NCBI RefSeq assembly: GCF_003129465.1
Contig: NZ_QFFF01000001.1
Coordinates: 496,001 to 560,000, forward strand
From: Sphingosinicella humi
Lineage (GTDB): Bacteria; Pseudomonadota; Alphaproteobacteria; Sphingomonadales; Sphingomonadaceae
Length of the DNA: 64,000 bases
Direction of reading: 5' to 3'
Positions 39,017 through 46,884 of the stretch are shown piece after piece; the first letter of the stretch is position 1, and every line of letters starts with the position of its first letter. The notes below the pieces were generated by a model. That model saw nothing but the letters and a program-made list of their open reading frames with translations, ran no database searches and had not been told where the DNA came from. The position numbers and the translations under genes were made by a program.

Positions 39017-40705
39017 ATGTCGACCGAGGCGAATTATGGCACAAACCTCGCGTTCGCCGATTTCACGATCGACCGGGCGGACGAACGGCTGCTCGGCCCC
39101 AGCGGGCCGGTGAAGCTCGGCAACAAGGCCTATCGCGTCCTGTTGATGCTTGCCGAACACGACGGGCGGCTCCTCACCAAGGATGCCCTCTTCTCCTCGG
39201 TCTGGGATGGCACCATCGTGTCGGAATCCGCGCTGACGTCCGTCATCAAGGAGTTGCGACACGCCTTAGGCGACGACCCGAAGTCGCCCCGCTACATCGA
39301 AAGCGTCTATGGCAGAGGCTATCGCCTCTTGCCGCCGGTAGACCCGGTCGAGGCGGTCGCGCAACGAAGACCGCGGACGGCTCCACGCGCCTTCTCGGAC
39401 AAGATGGCGAGTGGCCTCGGTGCGCCGCCGCTCCTCTATCTCGGCGCGTTCGATGATCTGGCGGTGCGCGATTCCGCCCCTCACCTCGCCGCCGTCGTCC
39501 GGGAAGAGATTTTGTTCGCCCTGTCGCGCTTCCGCGATATCCGGCTCGTCTCGGATCAAATGGCGACGGCTCTCCCCGCGAAAGGTTATGGCGAGCGCGA
39601 CTATCAGCTGTCGCTCCGCCTGGTGCATGACGGCAGCTCCCTTCGCGCCTTCACCCGCCTCTGCCGCCTCGCCACCCGCGCAATCATCTGGGCTGACAAC
39701 ATCCAACTTTCGGACGGCCAGCTCGGTCCCAACGTCGATCGGCTGGTGCGCCGGATCGCGGCGGCCGCCCTGCCCCGCATGCAGGACGATCTTCTCGGCA
39801 ACCTGCCGGCCCAGCCGCACGACGTCTACGATCTCTATTTCCTCACCCGGCTCAAGATGCGGGGGCAGACCAGCTACGCCGCGGCCCGCGAAATCGCGGC
39901 CACATGGGAGACGATGATCGAGGAGCACCCGAATTTCGCCCTCGCCTACCCGCCGCTCGCTCGCCTCTACGACACCGATTATTGTTATTCGGGCTTGGGT
40001 TCGACCGGGGAAGCCGAGCGGCGGCGCGCCTATGAACTCGCCCATCGGGCCTTCGCCCTCGACCCGACCGAATCCCACTTCCACACCATGAAGGGCTGGT
40101 CGCATCTCTGGGCCGGCGAATGGTTGCTCGCCCGCCAGCATCTCGACCAGGCACTGCAGCTCAACCCCTATAATGAGCGCCGGCTGGTCGAGGTGGCGAC
40201 CGCGCTCATGTATCTGGACGACCTCGACGGCGCCGCCAACCTCCTGCAAAGATGCCTCGACCTCACGCCCTTCGTCACCGAAGCGCCTTATGAGGAACAG
40301 GGTTTCCTGTATCTGCTCAGCGGCGACTATGAGCGGGCGGTCGAGCAGCTGTCGCTTGTCCGCCGCGATCACCCGGACGATCTCGCCCGTACGCAGCCGA
40401 CGGTGATGAGCGAGCTGTACGCGCTTCTGGCCGCCGTCGGAGTCCAGCTGCCCGACCTGCCGGAGCGAGCGGAGCATTGGCGTCGATCCGTGGCCGCTCG
40501 CTGGTGCGCGCCGGATCCGCTGACGGACGAACGGCTCAAGCAGTGGGTCCTTTTCCACAACCCGCTGAAGAGCGCCGCGCGCCGGAGCTGGCTCGTCGAC
40601 CTGTTAGAGCGCGCGATGGCGGCAGGTCGCGAGGCCGAGCGGAACCCGGGTCGCGAGCGCAACAAGCGCTTCGAACGCCTCAGCGTTACGGTGGGCATGC
40701 TTTAA
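39017..40705 (+). CDS. Winged-helix (OmpR/CadC-like) regulator with TPR region
   Basis: A 562-aa protein. Residues about 10-105 form an OmpR-type winged helix (GNKAYRVLLMLAEHDGRLLTK, ALTSVIKELRHALGDD, YIESVYGRGYRLLP). A middle domain (about 130-270) resembles the nucleotidyl-cyclase-like segment common to CadC-type TPR regulators, and TPR-like helices follow from about 320 (YELAHRAFALDPTESHFH..., ALQLNPYNERRLVEVATAL). No transmembrane helix is evident, so unlike CadC it may be soluble. It lacks a receiver domain. The ATG at 39017 gives a start right at the domain edge. It is convergent with the ycaO-tfuA run and divergent from a small peptide gene; its regulon is unknown. Confidence 0.88.
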   Translation: MSTEANYGTNLAFADFTIDRADERLLGPSGPVKLGNKAYRVLLMLAEHDGRLLTKDALFSSVWDGTIVSESALTSVIKELRHALGDDPKSPRYIESVYGRGYRLLPPVDPVEAVAQRRPRTAPRAFSDKMASGLGAPPLLYLGAFDDLAVRDSAPHLAAVVREEILFALSRFRDIRLVSDQMATALPAKGYGERDYQLSLRLVHDGSSLRAFTRLCRLATRAIIWADNIQLSDGQLGPNVDRLVRRIAAAALPRMQDDLLGNLPAQPHDVYDLYFLTRLKMRGQTSYAAAREIAATWETMIEEHPNFALAYPPLARLYDTDYCYSGLGSTGEAERRRAYELAHRAFALDPTESHFHTMKGWSHLWAGEWLLARQHLDQALQLNPYNERRLVEVATALMYLDDLDGAANLLQRCLDLTPFVTEAPYEEQGFLYLLSGDYERAVEQLSLVRRDHPDDLARTQPTVMSELYALLAAVGVQLPDLPERAEHWRRSVAARWCAPDPLTDERLKQWVLFHNPLKSAARRSWLVDLLERAMAAGREAERNPGRERNKRFERLSVTVGML

Positions 40706-40755
40706 AAAGCAGCCGTGCGCCGAACGTCCTCCGAGACCCTAAGGGTCAGCCCCGG

Positions 40756-40899
40756 CTATTTCTTGTTTGGGTCGATGTTCGCGGAACTTTTGGTCGGCCG
40801 TATATTGGCTTCGGTGGTCGCGTCGGTCGTTGCGCCGTCGGTCGTCTTCTTGCCGCCGCCTTTGCTCGTCTCGGTACCGCTTTTCTTGCTGCCAGCCAT
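40756..40899 (-). CDS. 47-aa Thr/Gly/Lys-rich peptide, candidate YcaO-TfuA substrate
   Basis: The product has 9 Thr, 8 Lys, 6 Gly, 5 Ser, no Cys and no aromatic residue. GGAGG precedes the ATG at a 6-nt spacing. It lies 40 bp downstream of tfuA on the same strand. Internal repeats are visible: TTD, TTD and TTE at 19-30, and a duplicated ANIxPxK unit (ANIRPTK at 31-37 and ANIDPNK at 40-46). A short polar peptide beside YcaO/TfuA genes fits a RiPP precursor, with Lys/Gly-rich leader and repeated core, but the lack of Cys and the absence of a known leader motif keep this a hypothesis. It could also be an unrelated small basic protein. Confidence 0.65.
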   Translation of the reverse strand: MAGSKKSGTETSKGGGKKTTDGATTDATTEANIRPTKSSANIDPNKK

Positions 40900-40939
40900 G
40901 ATTTGCCTCCGTGAAGGACGGAACGCGACTCCAACTGGA

Positions 40940-41722
40940 TTACTGCCTTTTATTAACCTTAATAGGATCATCTGTCACTCTGCCGTCAGCCGTGCCTGCC
41001 AAGCATCGTCGATCAAGATCGACGCCGCATTCGAGGGCGAGATTGTCGAGGAACACCGTCCTGACCATCGCAGGCCGCCGGAGGGCCGGAACCTCTCCGG
41101 CGGCCATCCGGAGGCACTCGCGGGCATCGAGCCGCTTCTGTTCGACCGCCCACTGCTTCAGCGATGATTCCAGCGGCGGATGCTGTCGTGGAAGCGAGGC
41201 CAGCTGCACGACCAAACTCCAGGTCCGATCGATGTAATGGATCGACGCAGCGGCCTGGAGCAGAGCGCGCGCCTCCTCGGCGTCGATGAGGCCACGCCTG
41301 CGCGCGCGGCAAAGCGTGGCTCGAACATCCACCAGTGGCACGGACAAGGGACGCCAATCCCAGTCCTCGGGCCCATGCACCAGCGCGACCTCGTCGTCGC
41401 CAACCAGGTTGCCCCTGGCGTAGGCGCGATAGATGGCGCCCACTCCGATCAGGCCGAACCCGTCCATCTCCGCCGCTCGAAGGGCACCGATGCTGCTGGC
41501 CCCGAAAATGCGAATGCCTTCGGAGAGCAGCAGCAATATCTCCTTGTGCCGCACGGCAGGCCGATGGTCGAAATAGCCGTCGATGAGGCACAGCCTCGTC
41601 GAGGCATTGACATCGAGCCGCAACAAGTCGCCCGCCTCGGCCGGCGGCATCCAGGTGACGCCACTGAACTCGCGGCGGTCCTCCTCGGTGAGCGACGGTC
41701 CGGCGAAGGCGATGATCGTCAT
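40940..41722 (-). CDS. TfuA-like protein, YcaO partner
   Basis: A 260-aa member of the TfuA family. The hallmark block FGASSIGALRAAEMDGFGLIG starts at 73, and DDEVALVHGPEDW at about 109-121. In thioamide-forming systems TfuA is thought to help YcaO by delivering or releasing sulfur, as in methyl-coenzyme M reductase modification and thioviridamide-like RiPPs; the name comes from the trifolitoxin-linked locus in Rhizobium. The ATG overlaps the ycaO stop (ATGA), so translation is coupled. The C-terminal third (about 190-260) is helical and not clearly conserved. Function in this organism is inferred from the family and the partner gene. Confidence 0.9.
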   Translation of the reverse strand: MTIIAFAGPSLTEEDRREFSGVTWMPPAEAGDLLRLDVNASTRLCLIDGYFDHRPAVRHKEILLLLSEGIRIFGASSIGALRAAEMDGFGLIGVGAIYRAYARGNLVGDDEVALVHGPEDWDWRPLSVPLVDVRATLCRARRRGLIDAEEARALLQAAASIHYIDRTWSLVVQLASLPRQHPPLESSLKQWAVEQKRLDARECLRMAAGEVPALRRPAMVRTVFLDNLALECGVDLDRRCLAGTADGRVTDDPIKVNKRQ

Positions 41723-42852
41723 GAAGGATGCCTGCGTGTCCGGTCCGTCGAGCCGAGGCCCGGCACGAACGCCCGCGTGACGACCAGGCCCAGCCCATCG
41801 TCGAGACGCTTGGCGACGACCTGGCGATATCCGCAGCGAGCCAGGCTCTCGACGAGCGGCTCCCACTCCCAGGGCAGTGAAGGCGTATCCTCCCACACCA
41901 GCGCGCCCGCGGGCTTGTCCCGCGCGATCTGGGCCGTCGCGGGAGGCCTGGAGCTATAGTAGGACGGCAGGATATCGTCGCGCACGCCGGCGATCACCGT
42001 CAGCCGCGATTGCAGCGCTTCGGCGAGAGCCTTGAACAAGGCGAGCTCGGGATCGCCATGGGCTGCGCTGCCGTAGAAGCGGCGGTAAGCGGGCCCGAAT
42101 TCCTCCATGCCGCCAATCACGCACAGGAACACGGGGACGGACAGGTCGGAGGTCAGGCGGAACAGCTGGAGCTCGATCCGATGCTCCGCGAAGCATGACA
42201 GCCAGTTTCGAAACCAATCGAAGGGCACGGTACTGAGCGCGATCGACGTCGCCGCCTGCTTTTCGAAATCCACCCGTTGCCACTCCCCCAACGCGTCGCG
42301 CTCGATGATCTCGAGAAGCGCGATGGTGAGGGCGTCGTCTTCGTCGGCGCCAGTCCCCAGCCCGTTGCTTTCCCGATCGAACCGGCTGGGAAGACCCAAA
42401 GTGCAGTCCAGCGATACAAGCAGATGCGGCAGATAGTGGTCGCGCCCGGTGACCAAATCTTTGGCAACGGACCATTGAATCGGCTCGTCGCCGGGCGGCG
42501 GAGCGTCTCGGCTGTCGGCATAATCGGCCAGGTCGGGCGCCCGCTCGTTCGACGGCAAGGCGGCGAAACGACATAGCGGCCCATCGGCCGGCGCATTTTC
42601 GGCGCAGTGGCATTCGATCGCCTCGCAGAGTGCGCCTATTTTCGCGGCCAGCGGCGAGACGCCCTTGCCCTGATGCACGCTGAGCGCCTTCCCGGCCGGC
42701 CGTACCGCCTGCCAGACCGGGAGGCCCAGACGATCGAGCCGGGTGATATCGGCGAGGCGCGTGACGCCGCACTGTGCGGCCGCGGCGAGAGTCTTGTCGA
42801 GGAACGCCTCGGGCGGCAGCGAGCGCGATCGGTCTTCCGGGCCCAGCGACAT
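41719..42852 (-). CDS. YcaO-domain ATP-dependent peptide-modifying enzyme
   Basis: A 377-aa YcaO protein. The ATP/Mg site residues are visible: GKG..A...CEAIE (63-80, E77/E80), ESNGLGTGA near 161-169, ALLEIIERDALGEWQ (E181, E184, R185, D186) and HGDPELALFKALAEALQSRL near 270. YcaO enzymes phosphorylate the peptide-bond oxygen to form azolines, thioamides or amidines. It lacks the C-terminal PxPxP tail of E1-dependent cyclodehydratases and has no fused ocin-ThiF domain, which with the adjacent tfuA points to the TfuA-type class. A strong AGGAGGAAG precedes the ATG. It lies 65 bp after cysQ. Confidence 0.92.
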   Translation of the reverse strand: MSLGPEDRSRSLPPEAFLDKTLAAAAQCGVTRLADITRLDRLGLPVWQAVRPAGKALSVHQGKGVSPLAAKIGALCEAIECHCAENAPADGPLCRFAALPSNERAPDLADYADSRDAPPPGDEPIQWSVAKDLVTGRDHYLPHLLVSLDCTLGLPSRFDRESNGLGTGADEDDALTIALLEIIERDALGEWQRVDFEKQAATSIALSTVPFDWFRNWLSCFAEHRIELQLFRLTSDLSVPVFLCVIGGMEEFGPAYRRFYGSAAHGDPELALFKALAEALQSRLTVIAGVRDDILPSYYSSRPPATAQIARDKPAGALVWEDTPSLPWEWEPLVESLARCGYRQVVAKRLDDGLGLVVTRAFVPGLGSTDRTRRHPS

Positions 42853-42917
42853 GCGCGACTTCCTCCTGGATAGAGGCGACGCAAACAGTGGATCAGATTA
42901 TCATGATTCCGCGCCGT

Positions 42918-43679
42918 TCAAACCACCGCCAGCGCACGCTTGCGCAGCCTTTCGGCGGCGGCAGCGTGGATACCGGGCGTCGCTACCAGGACGCCGAACG
43001 CCTCGCCCGTGATCGTATTGAAGGTGAGCGGCTGGCCGAGCGCTCCGGTGACCGTGGCGCCCGCTTCTTCCGCGATCAGGGCGGCTGCGGCGATGTCCCA
43101 TTCAAACCCCCAGCGGAGCGTCGCCACCAGGTCGGCCTCGCCGGCGGCGACCATGGCGATGCGAAGCGCGATCGAATTGGGTTTCGCGACCGCAACGAGA
43201 TCGCTGTCTATCTGGGGGAGCTGGTCCGCCGGCACGCGCGCGCCGATGAATTCGGTGCGGCTACTTACCTGGAGGCGTTCGCCATTGCGCCAGGCGCCCT
43301 TGCCCCGCTCGGCCGTCCAATGCTCTCCCCGCTGCGGCGCGTCGAGCACCCCGATCAGCGGGGTCCGATCCTCGATGAGGGCGACCGACACGCACCAGCC
43401 CGTGCGCCCGCGCAGATAGTCGCGCGTGCCGTCGATCGGATCGACGACCCAGGCGCGGCGGCGCTCGAAACGATCGGTGGCATCCAGGGTCTCTTCCGAC
43501 AGCCAGCCTGCGTCCGGATCCAACGCCCCCAGATGCTCGCGAAGATAGGCGTCGACCTCCAGGTCGACGTCGCAGACCGGATGCCCCGGCACCTTTTCCC
43601 ACTGCTTGAACGCGCTGCCGCAGCGGCTGGCAGCAATCCGTCCAGCCTCGCGAGTAATCCTGGAAACCTCTTCAAGCAC
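42918..43679 (-). CDS. Inositol monophosphatase family (CysQ-like) phosphatase
   Basis: A 253-aa Mg-dependent, Li-sensitive phosphatase of the IMPase/FBPase/CysQ superfamily. GHPVCDVDLEVD near 32-43 corresponds to the ADxxxE region, WLSEET (near 59-64) supplies a metal Glu, VVDPIDGTRDYLRG (near 81-94) is the DPxDGT signature, and the late GFEWDIAAAALIAEEAG block carries the final metal Asp. The family acts on 3'-phosphoadenosine 5'-phosphate or inositol phosphates; which one cannot be decided here. The GTG start overlaps the pmbA stop by 8 nt. A pmbA-cysQ pair is an arrangement I recognise from alphaproteobacteria, and here it is followed by ycaO-tfuA. Confidence 0.9.
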   Translation of the reverse strand: MLEEVSRITREAGRIAASRCGSAFKQWEKVPGHPVCDVDLEVDAYLREHLGALDPDAGWLSEETLDATDRFERRRAWVVDPIDGTRDYLRGRTGWCVSVALIEDRTPLIGVLDAPQRGEHWTAERGKGAWRNGERLQVSSRTEFIGARVPADQLPQIDSDLVAVAKPNSIALRIAMVAAGEADLVATLRWGFEWDIAAAALIAEEAGATVTGALGQPLTFNTITGEAFGVLVATPGIHAAAAERLRKRALAVV

Positions 43680-45018
43680 CGGCGACCGTCATTCCCTCTA
43701 TCCTGACGGTCGGAACATTGACGGCACGGCGATGTTCCAGATCGCCGGCCGGCGTCAGCGCCATGAACATCTCGATGAGATTGCCGGCGATGGTGATCTC
43801 CGCGACGGACGCCGTGATCTCACCATCCTCGATCAGGAAGCCGGAGGCCCCGCGGCTATAGTCGCCGGTCACCGGATTGACGCCATGGCCGATCAACTCC
43901 GTCACATAGAGGCCGCGCTTGATGTCCCGGATGAGGTCGCCCTTGCTCACCGTGCCCGGGAGGAGGTCGACATTGGTCGCGCCGGCGCCGGGCGGGCCGC
44001 CGATGCCGCGCGTCGAATGGCCCGTCGGCTCGCGCCCCAGCTGCCGCGCCGATGCGCTGTCCAGCAGCCAGCCGGTCAAGCGCCCATCCTCGACGAGGTT
44101 GCTCGGGCTCGTCGCCATCCCCTCGCCGTCGAACGGCTTGGAGCGCAGGCCGCGTGGCCGATGCGGGTCGTCGCGGATGACGATCCCCTTGGCAAAGACC
44201 TGCTCCCCTTCGCGGCCGAGCAGGAAGCTGGTCTTGCGCGCAACGGACGGACCGCTGATCGCGCCCAGCATGTGGCCGATCAGGCTGCCGCCCACGCGCG
44301 GATCGAACACCACCGGCATCGCCCCGCTCGGCACCCGCACCGGATTGAGCCGCGCCAACGCCCGCTCGCCGGCACGCCGCCCGATCGCTTCGGGCGCGTC
44401 CAGGTCCTCCAGATGCCGCACATTATGGGTGGCATAGTCGCGCTGCATCGTGCTCCCGATCCCGGCGATGACGCTCGCCGAGGCACCGTAGCCGCTCGTC
44501 CTATAGCCGCGGCAAAAGCCATGGCTCGTGGCCAGCGCAATCACCGAACGGCCGGCGCTGAGCGCCGCGCCTTCGCTGTTGGTGATGCCCTCGATCGATC
44601 GCGCCGCCGCCTCGGCAGCCAGCGCGCGCTCCTTGAGGTCCGCCGGCGAGGGATCCCTGCCATCGTCCCCGTCCACATCCACGCCGGCGCCCCGTAGCAG
44701 CCGATCCTCGGGCGCCAGTCCGGCGGAATCATCCTCCGGCGCCTCGCGAGCCATCGCCGCCGCGCGCTCGACAAGAGCGGATAATGCCTCTTCCGACAGG
44801 TCGGATGAAGAGACGCTGGCGGAGCGCTTCCCCAGGAAAAAGCGCAATCCGATTTCCTCGCCTTCGGAGCGCTGCACGTCTTCCAGTTCGCCGAGCCGCA
44901 CCTGAACCTCGGTCGCGGCATCTCCGATATAGAGCACGTCGGCGGCATCGGCTCCGGCCTTACGGGCGGCCTCGACCAGGGAGGCGGCGCGCGCCTCGGC
45001 GTCTTTCACGTCTAGCAT
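43672..45018 (-). CDS. pmbA: TldD/PmbA family protein (PmbA/TldE)
   Basis: A 448-aa PmbA/TldE. In E. coli, TldD and TldE form a metalloprotease that removes the leader of microcin B17 and degrades CcdA; TldE is the non-catalytic partner. Typical segments are YIGDAATEVQVRLGELEDVQRSEGEEIGLRFF, SHGFCRGYRTS, PVVFDPRVGGSLIGHMLGAISGPSVARK, and VTELIGHGVNPVTGDYSRGASGFLIE. No HExxxH zinc motif is present, as expected for TldE. It precedes cysQ, ycaO and tfuA on one strand, which makes a RiPP-maturation role plausible, but pmbA is also a housekeeping gene in this group. TldD is not in the window. Confidence 0.93.
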   Translation of the reverse strand: MLDVKDAEARAASLVEAARKAGADAADVLYIGDAATEVQVRLGELEDVQRSEGEEIGLRFFLGKRSASVSSSDLSEEALSALVERAAAMAREAPEDDSAGLAPEDRLLRGAGVDVDGDDGRDPSPADLKERALAAEAAARSIEGITNSEGAALSAGRSVIALATSHGFCRGYRTSGYGASASVIAGIGSTMQRDYATHNVRHLEDLDAPEAIGRRAGERALARLNPVRVPSGAMPVVFDPRVGGSLIGHMLGAISGPSVARKTSFLLGREGEQVFAKGIVIRDDPHRPRGLRSKPFDGEGMATSPSNLVEDGRLTGWLLDSASARQLGREPTGHSTRGIGGPPGAGATNVDLLPGTVSKGDLIRDIKRGLYVTELIGHGVNPVTGDYSRGASGFLIEDGEITASVAEITIAGNLIEMFMALTPAGDLEHRRAVNVPTVRIEGMTVAGA

Positions 45019-45057
45019 CGCCGCCGCTTAGGACTCCGCGGCCGCAAAAGCAAAAGG

Positions 45058-45972
45058 TCAGGTCGTACCGACCGCCAAGCAGGCGAGGAACATCAGAAGC
45101 CCCGCGAAGCGGTTGGACCGAAACTTGGCCAATGCGTCCGCGCCATCGTCGGAACTGAGGGCTGTGACCTGCCAGAGGAGATGCAACGCCATCGGCAGCA
45201 GCGCGACAAGGCCCAGCCCGTCCGGCCGCACCTGCCAGATTGCCAGCGCCCAGAGAGCGAGAGCGACAAGATAAAAGACGCCCACGCCCCTTCGCGCATG
45301 CCGCCCTAGCGCCCGCGCCGAGGATTTGACGCCGACCAGCGCGTCGTCCTCCTTGTCCTGGATGGCATAGATGGTGTCGTAGCCGATCACCCAGAAAATG
45401 GCGCCCGCCCACAGCCACAGCGCCGCCGGATCCATCTCGCCCCTCACCGCCGGCCAGCCGACCAACGCGCCCCAGGAAAAAACGAGACCAAGCCAGGCCT
45501 GCGGCCACCAGGTGATCCGCTTCATGAACGGATAAGCCGCAACCAATGCCAGGCTCCCGAGCGCCACCAGCGCGGCGGTGATGTCCAGCTGCAGCAGCAC
45601 GACCAGCCCGACGAGACTCAGCCCCACCAGCAGCGCCCAGGCCCCTTTCAACGAAACCCGCTTGCTCGCTAGCGGCCGGAGGCGCGTCCGCTCGACTTGC
45701 GCATCGAGATCCTTGTCGACGATGTCGTTGTAGACGCATCCCGCGCTGCGCATCGCGAAGGCGCCGAGCCCCAGCCACAGGATCAGCGCCACGCCGTCGC
45801 TTCCCATCCCTGCCAGCGCGACGCTCCAGGCGCAGGGCCAGAACAGCAGCCACGCCCCGATCGGCCGGTCGAGCCGCATCAGCGAAGCGTAGGGTCGCAG
45901 CGCCCGCGGCAACGCTCCGATCAATCCGCGCCGCTCGCTGTCGGGAACGATGTCGGTCTCGAGTGAACTCAT
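45058..45972 (-). CDS. ubiA: 4-hydroxybenzoate polyprenyltransferase
   Basis: A 304-aa inner-membrane prenyltransferase that attaches the polyprenyl tail to 4-hydroxybenzoate in ubiquinone synthesis. About eight to nine helices are visible, with the two Asp-rich prenyl-diphosphate motifs: YNDIVDKDLDAQVERTRLRP (81-100) and YDTIYAIQDKEDD (near 214-226). It is the first gene of the co-directional run ubiA-pmbA-cysQ-ycaO-tfuA-peptide, separated from pmbA by 39 bp. It is divergent from rsmE, with a palindromic element between. Confidence 0.94.
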   Translation of the reverse strand: MSSLETDIVPDSERRGLIGALPRALRPYASLMRLDRPIGAWLLFWPCAWSVALAGMGSDGVALILWLGLGAFAMRSAGCVYNDIVDKDLDAQVERTRLRPLASKRVSLKGAWALLVGLSLVGLVVLLQLDITAALVALGSLALVAAYPFMKRITWWPQAWLGLVFSWGALVGWPAVRGEMDPAALWLWAGAIFWVIGYDTIYAIQDKEDDALVGVKSSARALGRHARRGVGVFYLVALALWALAIWQVRPDGLGLVALLPMALHLLWQVTALSSDDGADALAKFRSNRFAGLLMFLACLAVGTT

Positions 45973-45987
45973 GAACCGATCCCATGC

Positions 45988-46064
45988 CGTTCGTCCCGGG
46001 CGAAGTCGAGGGGCGCATGCGATGAGGCTGTGCCAACGCCCCTCGACGAGGCTCGGGACGAACG
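45988..46064. repeat. Palindromic element, type CGTTCGTCCCGGGC
   Basis: Left CGTTCGTCCCGGGCGAAGTC and right GACGAGGCTCGGGACGAACG are inverted with mismatches, and GAGGGGCG / CGCCCCTC pair inside. It lies between the divergent ubiA and rsmE genes, so any promoter must be within or next to it. Confidence 0.8.
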
Positions 46065-46078
46065 ATTAGGGGTGAACC

Positions 46079-46834
46079 ATGCCTGCCACTCCCGCCTGGC
46101 CGCCTTCCAGCCTTCCCCGCCTCTATGTGGAGGCGGCGCTGAGCGAAAATGCCGCCCTCACGCTCGACGGGGCTCCGGCCAATTATCTGGCCAACGTCCT
46201 TCGCCTCGGCCCCGGCGGACAGGTGAAGCTGTTCGACGATCGCACCGGGGAATGGCTGGCCGAGATCAGCGAAGCGGGGCGGAAGCGCATCGCCCTTCGC
46301 GTCGTCTCGCATCTGCGAGAGCGCGAGACCGTCCCCGACCTCTGGCTCCTGTTCGCCCCGATCAAGCGCGGCCGCATCGACTGGATCGCCGAGAAGGCGA
46401 CCGAGCTGGGCGTCGCGCGGCTCGTGCCCGTGCTCACCCAGCGCACGATCGTCGACCGCGTCAACACCGAACGTCTTCGCGCCCACATGGTCGAAGCCGC
46501 CGAGCAATGCGAGCGCACCGCCCTGCCCGAACTGGCCGAGCCGCAAAAGCTCGACGCCCTTCTCGCCGCCTGGCCCGCCGAGCGCACCCTGTTCTTCGCC
46601 GACGAGCAGGGCGGCGCTCCCCTCGCCGCGGCTGCCAGGCCGGGCCCCGCCGCCATCCTGATCGGCCCAGAGGGCGGCTTCACCGACGCGGAAGGCGCCC
46701 GCATCCGCGAACTTGCGCAGGTTGAACCGGTCTCACTCGGCCCACGCATCCTCCGCGCCGACACCGCCGCTCTCGCCGCCGTCTCCCTCTGGATGGCCAA
46801 AGCTGGAGACTGGGAGCGTCACGCCGAACGTTAG
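46079..46834 (+). CDS. rsmE: 16S rRNA (uracil-1498-N3)-methyltransferase
   Basis: A 251-aa SPOUT-class methyltransferase that modifies U1498 of 16S rRNA. It has the N-terminal PUA-like domain (about 1-85, LANVLRLGPGGQVKLFDDRTG) and the knotted SAM domain with KGRIDWIAEKATELGVARLVPV, ILIGPEGGFTDAEG and SLGPRILRADTAALAA. These are the family hallmarks. It is followed by gshA after about 50 bp. Confidence 0.94.
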   Translation: MPATPAWPPSSLPRLYVEAALSENAALTLDGAPANYLANVLRLGPGGQVKLFDDRTGEWLAEISEAGRKRIALRVVSHLRERETVPDLWLLFAPIKRGRIDWIAEKATELGVARLVPVLTQRTIVDRVNTERLRAHMVEAAEQCERTALPELAEPQKLDALLAAWPAERTLFFADEQGGAPLAAAARPGPAAILIGPEGGFTDAEGARIRELAQVEPVSLGPRILRADTAALAAVSLWMAKAGDWERHAER

Positions 46835-46884
46835 CAGGCCGAAACCGGCTGGCGGCCCCGCTCCGCGCCGGCTATGGGGCCGCC

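Noticed and set aside
39017-42852. Winged-helix/TPR regulator as a dedicated regulator of ycaO-tfuA
   Set aside because: Only convergent proximity supports it; the shared control region of the regulator is with the small gene on its other side, so I do not claim it.
44960-46546. A 528-aa minus-strand frame across ubiA and rsmE
   Set aside because: Runs out of phase with ubiA and antisense to rsmE; composition is that of a GC-rich shadow.
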